Shown piece by piece: positions 24,363-33,551 of a DNA stretch of 64,000 nt; the stretch's first letter is position 1, and each line of letters begins with the position of its first letter. A model generated the notes under the pieces. The model was not told where the DNA came from and made no database searches. It worked only from the letters and a program-made list of their open reading frames with translations. The stretch is from Cyanobacteriota bacterium (GTDB lineage: Bacteria; Acidobacteriota; Vicinamibacteria; Vicinamibacterales; UBA2999). Made by a program: the position numbers and the translations under genes. The DNA lies in the NCBI GenBank assembly GCA_019752015.1, contig JAIEMQ010000013.1, positions 124,001 to 188,000 on the forward strand. Reading direction: 5' to 3'.

Positions 24363-25904
24363 GTGAGTCATCAAACTGTACTGGTTCTCGATTTCGGGTC
24401 GCAGTTTACCCAGCTGATTGCCCGACGCCTGCGCGAGCTCTCCGTCTACTGCGAGATCCTGCCGTTCAACACCCCGATCGCCGCGATCAAGGCGAAGCAC
24501 CCGATCGGCATCATCCTGTCCGGCGGGCCGAGCAGCGTGGATGAAGAAGGCGCGCCGCACATCGATCGCGCCGTGCTCGACCTCGGTGTGCCGACGCTCG
24601 GCGTTTGCTACGGTATGCAGCTGATGACCCACATGCTCGGCGGCACGCTGGCGCGGTCGGGTCATCGTGAGTTCGGACACGCGCTCGTGCGCCGCGATCC
24701 GTCAATCGCCTCGCGGATGTGGAAGGGCATGCCCGACCAGCTCAAGGTCTGGGCAAGCCATGGCGACTTCGTCGCCGCCGCGCCGCCCGGATTCGCCGTC
24801 GCCGCGAGCAGCGATAACGCGCCGGTCGCCGTCATGGAAGCGCCGGAGCGCGGCTATTACGCGCTGCTGTTTCATCCGGAGGTCGCGCATACCGATCGCG
24901 GCAAGGAGCTGCTGCGCAATTTCGCGTTCGACGTCTGCGGCTGCACCGGCGACTGGACGATTGCATCGTTTATCGACGAAGCGACGTCGCGGATCAAGGC
25001 GCAGGTCGGCAACGGCCGCGTCGTGTGCGGACTGTCGGGCGGTGTCGATTCAACCGTTGCGGCCTCGATCATTCACCGCGCGATCGGCGATCGCCTGCAG
25101 TGCATCTTCGTGGACAACGGTCTGCTGCGATTGAACGAAGCACAGCAGGTCGTCGAGCGTTACAAGAAGCTGAAGCTGCCGGTGCATCACGTCGATGCGA
25201 GCGCGACGTTCCTCGATCGCCTCGCCGGCGTCACCGATCCGGAGAAGAAGCGCAAGATCATCGGCAAGACCTTCATCGATGTCTTCAACGACAAGGCGAA
25301 GGAGCTCGGCGACTTTGATTTCCTCGCCCAGGGCACGCTGTATCCCGACGTGATCGAATCGGTGTCGGTCCGCGGCCCCTCAGCCACTATCAAGAGTCAT
25401 CACAACGTTGGCGGGTTGCCCGAGGGCATGAAGTTCAAGCTGGTCGAGCCGCTGCGCGAGCTCTTCAAGGATGAGGTGCGCGCGGTCGGCCGCGATCTCG
25501 GCATCGACAAGGAATTCCTCGTGCGGCAGCCGTTCCCGGGTCCGGGCCTCGCGGTCCGCATGCTCGGCGACATCACGCGCGACAAGATCGCGCTGCTGCA
25601 GAAGGCGGATGCGATCGTCGCCGATGAAGTGCGCAAGGCCGGCTGGTACGAGCGCATCTGGCAAAGCTTCGCGGTCCTGCTGCCGGTGCAGAGCGTCGGC
25701 GTGATGGGCGACGCACGCACCTACGAGTTCACGGTGGCCGTGCGCGCGGTGGAAAGCCTCGACGGCATGACCGCCGACTGGGCGCGGTTGCCGCACGATC
25801 TGCTCGCCAGCATTTCGTCGCGCATCGTCAACGAAGTGCGCGGCATCAATCGCGTGGTCTACGACATCAGCTCGAAGCCCCCCTCAACCATCGAGTGGGA
25901 ATAA
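24363..25904 (+). CDS. guaA: GMP synthase (glutamine-hydrolysing)
   Basis: A 513-residue enzyme converting XMP to GMP with glutamine and ATP. The N-terminal class I amidotransferase has the nucleophile Cys about 82 in LGVCYGMQ and the His/Glu pair in LFHPEVAHTD. The ATP pyrophosphatase P-loop is SGGVDSTV near residue 224, and the C-terminal dimerisation domain ends in the conserved SSKPPSTIEWE. I chose the GTG at 24363, where homology (SHQTVLVLDFGSQ) begins, with AAGG eight bases upstream. The stop TAA overlaps the dnaE start by one base (TAATG). Confidence 0.97.
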   Translation: MSHQTVLVLDFGSQFTQLIARRLRELSVYCEILPFNTPIAAIKAKHPIGIILSGGPSSVDEEGAPHIDRAVLDLGVPTLGVCYGMQLMTHMLGGTLARSGHREFGHALVRRDPSIASRMWKGMPDQLKVWASHGDFVAAAPPGFAVAASSDNAPVAVMEAPERGYYALLFHPEVAHTDRGKELLRNFAFDVCGCTGDWTIASFIDEATSRIKAQVGNGRVVCGLSGGVDSTVAASIIHRAIGDRLQCIFVDNGLLRLNEAQQVVERYKKLKLPVHHVDASATFLDRLAGVTDPEKKRKIIGKTFIDVFNDKAKELGDFDFLAQGTLYPDVIESVSVRGPSATIKSHHNVGGLPEGMKFKLVEPLRELFKDEVRAVGRDLGIDKEFLVRQPFPGPGLAVRMLGDITRDKIALLQKADAIVADEVRKAGWYERIWQSFAVLLPVQSVGVMGDARTYEFTVAVRAVESLDGMTADWARLPHDLLASISSRIVNEVRGINRVVYDISSKPPSTIEWE

Positions 25905-28900
25905 TGAAGGAGTTCGTCCACCTTCATCTGCATACTGAGTTCTCGCTGCTCGACGGCGCGTGCCGCATCGACGAGCTGCTCGACGAAGCGCAGCGGCTCA
26001 ACATGCCGGCGCTCGCCGTCACCGAGCACGGCAACATGTTCTCGGCCGTCGTTTTTCATGACGCGGCGAGGAAGCGCGGCATCAATCCCATTCTCGGCTG
26101 CGAGGTCTATGTTGCTCCCGGCGATCGCCGCGACAAGAGCGGTACGCCTGGCGAGACGGCGAATCACCTCGTGCTGCTCGCGGAGAACGAGAAGGGGTTC
26201 AAGAACCTCATCAAGCTCGTCTCGGCCGGCTACACCGAAGGCTTCTATTACAAGCCCCGCATCGACAAGCAGCTGCTCGCGCAGCATGCGGAAGGTTTGA
26301 TCGGCCTCAGCAGCTGCCTCAAGGGTGAGGTTGCGTCCGAAATCCGCGGTGAGCAGGCGAAGCGGGCGATCGCCGCCGCATCGACGTATCAGGACATTCT
26401 CGGCAAGGGCAACTTTTTCCTCGAGATGCAGTACCAGGGCATCGACGAGCAGCGCATTGTCAACAACGGCCTGTTGCCGATCGCCAAAGACCTCAGCATG
26501 CCGCTCGTCGTCACCAACGACGTGCACTACCTGCGGCATGGCGACAACAAACCCCACGACATTCTGCTGTGCATCGGCACCGGCAAGTCGGTGAACGACT
26601 CGAACCGCCTGAAGTATCACGGCGATCAGTTCTTCCTGAAGACCGGCGAGCAGATGGCGGAGGTGTTCGGCGACTATCCCGAGGCAATGAAGAACACGTT
26701 GGTGATCGCCGAGCGATGCAACGTGGTGATTCCGTCGGGCGAGAACCACCTGCCGAAATTCGCGGTGCCGGACGGCTTCACGCTCGACGATTACTTCGAG
26801 CACGTCGTTCGGCAGGGTTACGCGCAGCGCCTGGAGCGATTGCGCCAGCTCGACGCGGAAGGGAAGCTGCGCCTGCCGCTGAGCTCATACGACGAACGGC
26901 TGTCGTACGAGATCGCGATGATCAAGAAGATGGGGTATCCCGGCTACTTCCTGATCGTCTGGGACTTCATCCGCTATGCGCGCGAGCACGGCATCCCGGT
27001 TGGTCCAGGCCGTGGTTCCGCGGCCGGTAGCCTTGCCGCCTGGGCGCTACGGATCACCGACGTCGATCCGCTGCATTACGATCTGATTTTCGAGCGCTTC
27101 CTCAACCCCGAGCGCGTGTCGCTGCCGGATATCGACGTCGACTTCTGCGAGCGCCGCCGCGGCGAAGTGATCGCCTACGTCACCGAGAAGTACGGCCGCG
27201 ACAACGTCTCGCAGATCATCACGTTCGGCACCATGAAGGCCAAGGCCGTCATCCGCGACGTTGGCCGGGTCATGGACATGCCGTACGCCGATGTCGATCG
27301 CATTGCCAAGCAGATCCCGCCGGCGCTCGACATGACGCTCGAGAAGGCGCTCGCCGAGAATCCGGTCCTTCGGGAGATGGCGAAGACCGATCCGCGTGTC
27401 AACGACGTCCTCGAAATGGGCAAGCGCCTCGAGGGCGTCTCGCGCAATGCCGGCGTCCATGCCGCCGGCGTCGTCATCGCGCCCGGGCCGATCAGCGACT
27501 ACGCGCCGCTCTTCAAGAGCAACCGCGACGAAATCACGACGCAGTGGGCGATGAAAGAGGTCGAGCGCGTCGGCCTCCTGAAGATGGACTTCCTCGGCCT
27601 CAGCACGCTGACGCTGATCCAGGACGCCCTCGCCGAGATCAGGCGCACCGAAGGCTTCGACCTCGACATCGACAACGTCCCGCTCGACGACGCGAAGACG
27701 TATCAACTGTTCGTGGACGGTCAGACCTACGGCATCTTCCAGTTCGAAAGCTCGGGCATGCGCGAAATCCTGCGGCGCGCCAAGCCGCAGCGGCTCGAAG
27801 ATCTGATCGCCATGAACGCGCTCTACCGGCCCGGCCCGCTCAAGGGCGGCATGGTGGACGACTACATCAACCGCAAGGCCGGCAGAAGCGAAGTGAAGTA
27901 CGAGCTCGCATCGCTCGAGCCGATCCTCGCGGACACCTACGGCGTCATCGCATATCAGGAACAGGTCATGCGCATGGCGTCGGTGCTCGCCGGCTTCACG
28001 ATGGGCCAGTCCGACGTGCTGCGCAAGGCCATGGGCAAGAAGGATCCCAAGGTCATGGCCAAGCAGCGCGAGGCGTTCATGTCGGGCGCGCTGGCCAACG
28101 GCATCAGCGAGAAGAAGGCCAGCAAGATCTTCGAGCTGATGGAGTACTTCGCGGGCTACGGCTTCAACAAGTCGCACTCGACCGCGTATGCCTTCCTCGC
28201 GTATCAGACCGCCTATCTCAAGGCGAACTACCCGCGGCATTTCGCGGCGGCGCTGCTGACGATCGAAGCGGCCAACACCGACAAGCTCGCCGTCTACATT
28301 GCCGAATCCCGCGAGCGCGGCATTGCGGTGCTGCCGCCCGACATCAACCAGAGCCAGCTGCACTTCACGGTCGTGCCCGAAGGCGTGCGCTTCGGTCTGA
28401 CGGCGATCAAGGGACTCGGCGAAGGCGCGATCCGCGCGATCATCGAAGTCCGCGACCGGGCCGGGCAAATCACCTCGATTCACCAGCTTTGCGAAGAGCT
28501 CGATCTCCGCATCGTCAACAAGAAGGTGCTCGAAGCGCTGGTGAAGTCCGGCGCCTGCGACAGCCTGGTGCCGAAAGGCGCCGGCCTGCCGGCCGGCCGC
28601 GCGAAGTTTTTTGGCTGCGTCGACAGCGCGATCGAGCACGGCAACCGCACGCAGCGCGATCGTGAGCTCGGTCAGTCGGATCTGTTCGGCGGCGGGGAAG
28701 ACAACAACCTCTCGATCATCCGCTTGCCGGATTCGACGCCGTGGACCGAGATGGAGCTGTTGTCGCACGAGAAGGATGCGCTCGGCCTCTACCTGAGCGG
28801 ACACCCGATCGATCGGCACGCCGAAGCGCTCCGCGCCTTCGGCGCGAAGACCGTCGGCGATCTGACGATGACGGAGATTCCGCAGAGCACGGATGGCTCG

Positions 28901-29425
28901 CCGGGCCGGCTGATCATCGAAGAGGTGTATGTGGGTGGTATCGTGTCCGGCTTCCGCGGGTTGAAGACCAAGAAGGGCGATCCGATGTGCGTGTTTACGC
29001 TCGAGGATCACCAGGGCGCCGTCGAGGTCGTCGTCTTCCCGGAAATGTTCGGCCGCCACCGCGCGCTGATCGAGAACGGCGCGCTGCTGCTGGTGCGCGG
29101 CAAGTTCGAGCGCGACGAAGAGAACTCACGCTTCCAGTGTTCCGATATCCTGCCGCTCGCGGCCTTGAAGGAACGCCTGTCGCGCGGCGTGCGGATCCGG
29201 TTGAACGCCACCTGCCCGCGTGAGACCATCGAGGCGCTCTGGGAAGTGATGACGAAGCATCGCGGCGATCGTCCGGTGGCGGTCGAAGTCGAGATGAACG
29301 GCGGCTCGCGCCACGTCATTGTCCGCGCCGAGGTGACGCATTCCATTCGCGTGCGGACCTCGGAGGAGTTTGTGAGCGATGTCGAGCGGTTGTGCGGCAT
29401 CGGCTCGGTCACGATTCATTCGTGA
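25904..29425 (+). CDS. dnaE: DNA polymerase III alpha subunit
   Basis: This 1173-residue replicative polymerase is of the DnaE1 type. The N-terminal PHP domain starts FVHLHLHTEFSLLDGA. The polymerase catalytic aspartates are in LPDIDVDFCERRR (about residue 410) with GPGRGSAAGSL just before; then the fingers, helix-hairpin-helix, and a C-terminal OB fold (GGIVSGFRGLKTKKGDPMC). The ATG at 25904 overlaps the guaA stop. Length matches the usual 1150-1180. No other polymerase III subunits are in the window. Confidence 0.97.
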   Translation: MKEFVHLHLHTEFSLLDGACRIDELLDEAQRLNMPALAVTEHGNMFSAVVFHDAARKRGINPILGCEVYVAPGDRRDKSGTPGETANHLVLLAENEKGFKNLIKLVSAGYTEGFYYKPRIDKQLLAQHAEGLIGLSSCLKGEVASEIRGEQAKRAIAAASTYQDILGKGNFFLEMQYQGIDEQRIVNNGLLPIAKDLSMPLVVTNDVHYLRHGDNKPHDILLCIGTGKSVNDSNRLKYHGDQFFLKTGEQMAEVFGDYPEAMKNTLVIAERCNVVIPSGENHLPKFAVPDGFTLDDYFEHVVRQGYAQRLERLRQLDAEGKLRLPLSSYDERLSYEIAMIKKMGYPGYFLIVWDFIRYAREHGIPVGPGRGSAAGSLAAWALRITDVDPLHYDLIFERFLNPERVSLPDIDVDFCERRRGEVIAYVTEKYGRDNVSQIITFGTMKAKAVIRDVGRVMDMPYADVDRIAKQIPPALDMTLEKALAENPVLREMAKTDPRVNDVLEMGKRLEGVSRNAGVHAAGVVIAPGPISDYAPLFKSNRDEITTQWAMKEVERVGLLKMDFLGLSTLTLIQDALAEIRRTEGFDLDIDNVPLDDAKTYQLFVDGQTYGIFQFESSGMREILRRAKPQRLEDLIAMNALYRPGPLKGGMVDDYINRKAGRSEVKYELASLEPILADTYGVIAYQEQVMRMASVLAGFTMGQSDVLRKAMGKKDPKVMAKQREAFMSGALANGISEKKASKIFELMEYFAGYGFNKSHSTAYAFLAYQTAYLKANYPRHFAAALLTIEAANTDKLAVYIAESRERGIAVLPPDINQSQLHFTVVPEGVRFGLTAIKGLGEGAIRAIIEVRDRAGQITSIHQLCEELDLRIVNKKVLEALVKSGACDSLVPKGAGLPAGRAKFFGCVDSAIEHGNRTQRDRELGQSDLFGGGEDNNLSIIRLPDSTPWTEMELLSHEKDALGLYLSGHPIDRHAEALRAFGAKTVGDLTMTEIPQSTDGSPGRLIIEEVYVGGIVSGFRGLKTKKGDPMCVFTLEDHQGAVEVVVFPEMFGRHRALIENGALLLVRGKFERDEENSRFQCSDILPLAALKERLSRGVRIRLNATCPRETIEALWEVMTKHRGDRPVAVEVEMNGGSRHVIVRAEVTHSIRVRTSEEFVSDVERLCGIGSVTIHS

Positions 29426-29433
29426 CGCCGTAG

Positions 29434-29455
29434 AGGCGGGACTTTAGTCCCGCCT
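29434..29455. repeat. Palindrome between dnaE and accA
   Basis: AGGCGGGACT/AGTCCCGCCT forms a 10-bp stem with a two-base loop, in the 48-base gap. It could act as a terminator-like or REP element; no U-tract follows. Confidence 0.6.
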
Positions 29456-29473
29456 GTGCCGGCGTCTGTGCTT

Positions 29474-30430
29474 ATGCCTGACCTACTTGAGTTTGAAGAA
29501 CCCATCGGGGAACTACTGAAAGAGATCGAGGCTCTGTCCACGCTCGCGCCAAGCCCCGAGCGCGATCAGGAGATCGCGCGCCTCGAAGGCCGCGTCAACG
29601 TAATGCGCGGCGATCTCTATCGCAACCTGACGCCGTGGCAGCGCGTCCAGGTCGCGCGGCACCCGTCGCGCCCGACCACGCTCGATTACGTCGAGCGACT
29701 GTTCACCGACTTCGTCGAGCTCCACGGCGATCGCCGTTTCGCGGACGATCACGCCATCGTCACCGGCACCGCGCTGTACAAGGGCGCGCCGATCCTGGTG
29801 GTCGGCCATCAGAAGGGCGGCGACACCAAGCAGAAGATCTATCGCAACTTCGGCTACGCGCGGCCGGACGGCTACCGCAAGGCCATGCGGACGATGGAGA
29901 TGGCGCAGAAGTTCAAGCGTCCGATCATCTGTTTCGTCGACACGCCGGCGGCCTACCCCGGCATCGAGTCCGAAGAACGGGGCGTCGCCGAAGCGATCGC
30001 CCTCAACCTGCGCGAGATGGCGATGCTCGAAGTGCCGGTGATCGTCCTCGTCCACGGTGAAGGCGGCAGCGGCGGCGCGCTCGGCATTGCCGTCGGCGAC
30101 CGCATCCTGATGCACGAGTTCGCGATCTACAGCGTCATTCCACCGGAAGGCTGCGCCGCGATCCTGTGGCGCGACGCCAACAAGAAGGTCGAAGCGTCGG
30201 CGGCCCTCAAGATCACGGCGCCGGACTTGCTGGGCCTCGGCATCATCGACGAGATCGTCAACGAGCCGGTGGGCGGCGCGCATACCGATCCCGCGCAGGC
30301 GACCGCGCTGGTCGATATCGCGCTCTCGAGGGCGCTCGCTGAAGTGGGCGCGATGTCGGTCGACGATCGCCTCAACGCGCGCTACGACAAGTTCCGCACA
30401 ATGGGCTCGGTCGGAATCATTGAGTCCTGA
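29474..30430 (+). CDS. accA: Acetyl-CoA carboxylase carboxyltransferase subunit alpha
   Basis: A 318-residue subunit that, with AccD, transfers CO2 from carboxybiotin to acetyl-CoA for fatty acid synthesis. Visible are VQVARHPSRPTTLDYV, GDRRFADDHAIVTG, VVGHQKGGDTKQKIYRNFG, and the oxyanion/CoA-binding GEGGSGGALGIAVGD. The ATG at 29474 gives the standard N-terminus (LEFEEPIGELLKEIEAL). The stop overlaps the recJ start (TGATG). The accD partner is not in the window. Confidence 0.96.
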   Translation: MPDLLEFEEPIGELLKEIEALSTLAPSPERDQEIARLEGRVNVMRGDLYRNLTPWQRVQVARHPSRPTTLDYVERLFTDFVELHGDRRFADDHAIVTGTALYKGAPILVVGHQKGGDTKQKIYRNFGYARPDGYRKAMRTMEMAQKFKRPIICFVDTPAAYPGIESEERGVAEAIALNLREMAMLEVPVIVLVHGEGGSGGALGIAVGDRILMHEFAIYSVIPPEGCAAILWRDANKKVEASAALKITAPDLLGLGIIDEIVNEPVGGAHTDPAQATALVDIALSRALAEVGAMSVDDRLNARYDKFRTMGSVGIIES

Positions 30431-32139
30431 TGGCAGTTCCCCCTGTCTGGAACACGCGCCCGCATGATGAAGCCGCCGCGACGACTCTCGCCAACGAGCT
30501 GAAGCTGTCGGCGATCACCGCGCGCCTGCTGGCGATTCGCGGCCTGACCGATCCCGATGAAGCGTCGCGCTTCATGAATCCGACGCTCGACCAGCTCTAC
30601 GATCCCTACCGGCTGGCCGGCCTCGAATGCGCCGCCGATCGGCTGTTGCAGGCGATCACCAATCGCGAGCGCATTGCGATCCACGGCGACTACGACGTCG
30701 ACGGCATCACGTCGACGGTGATCCTGCGCCGCGCGCTCGAGCTGCTCGGCGCCGATGTCGGTCACTTCATTCCCGAGCGCCTCACCGACGGCTATGGCCT
30801 GCAGCCCGGCACGATTGATCGCCTGCACGCCGAAGGCGTCAAGCTGATCGTGTCGGTTGATTGCGGCATCCGCGCGCCGGAAGCGGCGCGGCGCGCCCGT
30901 CAGCTCGGCGTCGACCTGATCATCACCGACCATCACGAACCGGACGACGAATTGCCGGATGCGTGCGCGATCGTCAATCCCAAGCGGCACGACTGCAGCT
31001 ATCCCGACAAGAACCTCGCCGGCGTCGGCGTCGCGCTCAAGCTGGTGCAGGCGCTGTGCGCGCGGGCGGGGAAGTCGGCATGGCTGCCGGCGTTCGTGAA
31101 GATCGCATCGATTGGCACCCTCGCCGACGTCGTCCCGCTGATTGGCGAAAATCGCATTATCGCGAAGCTCGGCTTGCAGATGCTGACCAAGGGCCCGCAC
31201 AAGGTCGGGCTGCGCGCGCTCTTCGAAGCGGCGGGCCTCAGCGGCAAGACGATAGACAGCTATCACATCGGCTTCATGGTCGCGCCTCGCATCAATGCCG
31301 CCGGGCGCATGAGCACGCCGGACATCGCGACGCGGCTGCTGCTCGCATCGGATGAGGGGATGGCCGAGGAGGCGAAGGCCCTGGCCGCACAGCTCGAAGC
31401 GGAGAACACGCGGCGCCGCCAGGAGGACCAGGACATCCTCGCGAAGGCGAAGAAGATCGTCGAGACCGATCCCGAGATCGGCTCGCGCAGCGTGCTGGTC
31501 GTCGCCGGAGAAGGCTGGCACCGCGGCGTGATCGGCATCGTCGCCTCGAAGCTGGTGGACGCGTTCTATCGCCCGGCGATCGTGCTGTCGATCGACGGCG
31601 AGATCGCCCACGGATCGTGCCGCAGCATCATGGGCTTCGACATGCTCGCGGCACTCGAATCGTGCGCGCCGCTGATGAAGCGCTTCGGCGGCCACAAGGC
31701 CGCGGCCGGACTGCAGCTCGAGACCTCGCGCATCAGGGAATTCCGGCAGGCCGTGAACGAACACGCCGACGCGATCCTCGGCCCGGATGATCTGCGTCCT
31801 TCGCTGTGGCTCGACGGCCCGCTCGCGCTTCACGACATCAACGAGCGGGTGATGGCGGAGTTCGCCGCGCTGGCGCCGTTTGGCCCCGGCAATCCGCGGC
31901 CGAAGTTCCATACCAACGGCGTGGCAATCGTCGACGGCCCCCGATTATTGAAGGACCGCCACCTGAAGATGAGCCTCAAGCAGAACGGCCGGGTCCTGCG
32001 CGCCATTCAGTGGAACGCCGCCGAGCGCGAACCGAATCTCACCGCCAAGAAAGACGCCGTCGAGATCGCCTACACGATCGAAGAAAACGAATTTCAAGGC
32101 ACGAAGTACGTAGAGCTGCGACTCGAGGACTTCAGGTAG
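30430..32139 (+). CDS. recJ: Single-stranded-DNA-specific exonuclease RecJ
   Basis: A 569-residue 5'-3' exonuclease of recombination and mismatch repair. DHH-family motifs are present: IHGDYDVDGITST, SVDCGIRA, ITDHHEPDD (DHH), APRINAAGRM, and in the DHHA1 domain GWHRGVIGIVASKL and KRFGGHKAAAG. The C-terminal OB-like domain includes FGPGNPRPKF. Its start overlaps the accA stop. It may cooperate with MutS and RecN encoded elsewhere in the window. Confidence 0.96.
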   Translation: MAVPPVWNTRPHDEAAATTLANELKLSAITARLLAIRGLTDPDEASRFMNPTLDQLYDPYRLAGLECAADRLLQAITNRERIAIHGDYDVDGITSTVILRRALELLGADVGHFIPERLTDGYGLQPGTIDRLHAEGVKLIVSVDCGIRAPEAARRARQLGVDLIITDHHEPDDELPDACAIVNPKRHDCSYPDKNLAGVGVALKLVQALCARAGKSAWLPAFVKIASIGTLADVVPLIGENRIIAKLGLQMLTKGPHKVGLRALFEAAGLSGKTIDSYHIGFMVAPRINAAGRMSTPDIATRLLLASDEGMAEEAKALAAQLEAENTRRRQEDQDILAKAKKIVETDPEIGSRSVLVVAGEGWHRGVIGIVASKLVDAFYRPAIVLSIDGEIAHGSCRSIMGFDMLAALESCAPLMKRFGGHKAAAGLQLETSRIREFRQAVNEHADAILGPDDLRPSLWLDGPLALHDINERVMAEFAALAPFGPGNPRPKFHTNGVAIVDGPRLLKDRHLKMSLKQNGRVLRAIQWNAAEREPNLTAKKDAVEIAYTIEENEFQGTKYVELRLEDFR

Positions 32140-32155
32140 CGCAGAATGTGCCTGG

Positions 32156-32326
32156 GTGCTGACCAAGGCGGTCCGCTTGATCATCGGCCGTCCGGATTAG
32201 GGCGGACTGCTCGGCCGTTTCGCGCTGCACGTGACGGCATGGCTGTTCCTGGTGATCCCGGTCGGCGCGATTCGGCGGTTCAGCACCGAATTGACGGAGG
32301 CTCGCTCCAGAGATGTGACGGCCTGA
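32156..32326 (+). pseudogene. Small membrane-protein gene with an internal TAG
   Basis: A GTG at 32156 opens a frame reading LTKAVRLIIGRPD, then TAG at 32198-32200, then in the same frame GGLLGRFALHVTAWLFLVIP and on to TGA at 32324-32326. The text on both sides looks coding, with a hydrophobic helix in the second half, so a nonsense mutation (for example TGG to TAG) is the simplest reading. No family recognised. Confidence 0.45.
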
Positions 32327-32358
32327 GCTGATTTCCGCAGAGATGTCACACTGGCCAT

Positions 32359-32526
32359 GTGCCATCATTGGCCGCGAGTATCATCGCGTCTCTGGCCGGC
32401 TACGTCGTGGACGCGATGATCCAGCCGTTCCTCGGCCTCGTTCCGAGGATCTTCATCGGCATTGTGGTCACCATCTACGTCTATGTGTATGCGCGCAACT
32501 GGCTCGCGGATTTGCAGGGCCGCTGA
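32359..32526 (+). CDS. Small hydrophobic membrane protein (55 residues)
   Basis: A GTG at 32359 (the ATG two bases upstream is in another frame) opens a frame of 55 codons: SLAASIIASLAGYVVDAMIQ, then FLGLVPRIFIGIVVTIYVYVYA and a short polar tail. One or two transmembrane helices are predicted by eye. No family recognised; it lies in a zone of decayed genes, but its own frame is intact. Confidence 0.5.
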   Translation: MPSLAASIIASLAGYVVDAMIQPFLGLVPRIFIGIVVTIYVYVYARNWLADLQGR

Positions 32527-32905
32527 ATGGTGAAATGGGTGCTGGCAACGATCGCCTTGCTCTTCGGTTTGGCCGGGAGCGCGGTCCTCATTTCAATGTC
32601 GAGCCGACAGGTATTGGCAACCCAGGGAAGCGGCGGTATTGGTGCGGTCAGCGCCGGATCGCTGAAGCGGTCTTCGAGCTCGGCCCATTCATCAGCGCGC
32701 AGGCGGCGTTGCGAATGGCGGCGTGGAGACGCGCTGTGCCCCGCGGGCGCCGCGATGGCACCTCGTCACGTCGGTGCTTTTGATCGTGCTGGTCATCGCA
32801 ATGCCGCCGGTGATCGCGCTGTCTGTGATCGTCCTTCAGGTCGGCATCACGATCGGTGCTCTCGTGCTGCTGGTGGTCCGCGGGCGCGCGGCTGACAAAG
32901 CGTGA
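32527..32905 (+). pseudogene. Frameshifted small membrane protein
   Basis: The ATG at 32527 starts a clear signal/anchor helix (VKWVLATIALLFGLAGSAVL), but after about 45 codons the coding signal shifts frame (IAEAVFELGPFISAQAALRM), and shifts again into a second membrane segment (HLVTSVLLIVLVIAMPPVIA, then ITIGALVLLVVRGRAADKA) that ends at 32905. Read together, these look like one two-helix protein broken by at least two frameshifts. No family recognised. Confidence 0.45.
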
Positions 32906-33243
32906 CATCGGAAGTCGCTGTTCGCATCGTGTTGCAGGATCCGCCTGCCGGTGTCCTGTACGGCATTCAGCGTGGCAAGGGCTCGAATTACCGCGTCGAC
33001 TTCGCGCAAACGCCGAAGCGTGGCGACGTGACGTTCGACTTCGCCATCGGGGTATCGGTCAAGAACGGCAAGCCAGATTTCAGCGGCGAGTACGTGCAGG
33101 GCACGCCGGCGCGGCGATTCATCTACATCGATGTCGGGACCTACGCCGGGCAGAAGGACACGCCATGGTCGCGAAGGATGATCGTGTCAACACCGCGCTC
33201 GTTGAAACCGCTGAGCGTGTCCGCTTTCCGCATGACATGCTGA
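32902..33243 (+). pseudogene. Truncated DUF5990 family gene
   Basis: From the GTG at 32902 the product matches the DUF5990 pattern (SEVAVRIVLQDPPAGVLYGI, later FSGEYVQGTPARRFIYIDVG and TYAGQKDTPWSRR). Just after WSRR (about 33180) homology stops, and the frame runs on through a piece of the lipoprotein-family sequence in a foreign frame to a stop at 33241-33243. The normal DUF5990 C-terminus is missing, so the gene appears cut by a fusion with the next fragment. Function of the family is unknown. Confidence 0.6.
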
Positions 33244-33463
33244 CCGGCTCGAGCAAGGACGGCACGCTTGCCGAGGGCGACTCGACTGCCGCGGCTGGAA
33301 AAGTACCGTCGGCTATGCCGTGCTCGGCCACAGTGACAAACTCGGCACGATCGGCCGCGACGGCAACCCCTGGAACTCCGCCCACCTGTCCGATGGATGC
33401 ACGGCCGGAGCATTCCGCCAGACCGGCGGCAACGGCCTCTTCTACTGCTTCGCGATCGACTAG
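33184..33463 (+). pseudogene. Partial, frameshifted copy of the lectin-like lipoprotein gene
   Basis: Two frames together give RFPHDMLTGSSKDGTLAEGD and then (after a one-base shift near 33280) CRGWKSTVGYAVLGHSDKLG and NPWNSAHLSDGCTAGAFRQ, ending FYCFAID at 33463. This mirrors the C-terminal half of the intact gene at 33552-34169. The N-terminal half is missing and replaced by the DUF5990 stump. A dispersed repeat follows 15 bases after the stop, exactly as for the intact copy, so the duplication included the trailing repeat. Confidence 0.65.
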
Positions 33464-33478
33464 AAAGCGCAGATTTAC

Positions 33479-33501
33479 ACCAGGGCCACAGAAGGCACAG
33501 A
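33479..33501 (+). repeat. ACCAGGGCCACAGA-type dispersed repeat
   Basis: One plus-oriented copy of the 23-base repeat also found at 13558-13580 and 34185-34207. The preceding bases (CAGATTTAC) are shared with the 34185 copy. The 50 bases up to the lipoprotein start hold nothing else recognisable. Confidence 0.85.
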
Positions 33502-33551
33502 AAGCTCCGAACATTTTTTCAGGTTCGGTGTCCAAACTCCTTCGGACCCAC

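Noticed and set aside
27047-29059. 670-codon frame antisense to dnaE
   Set aside because: Shadow frame; dnaE is unambiguous over the whole span and the antisense product has no recognisable domain.
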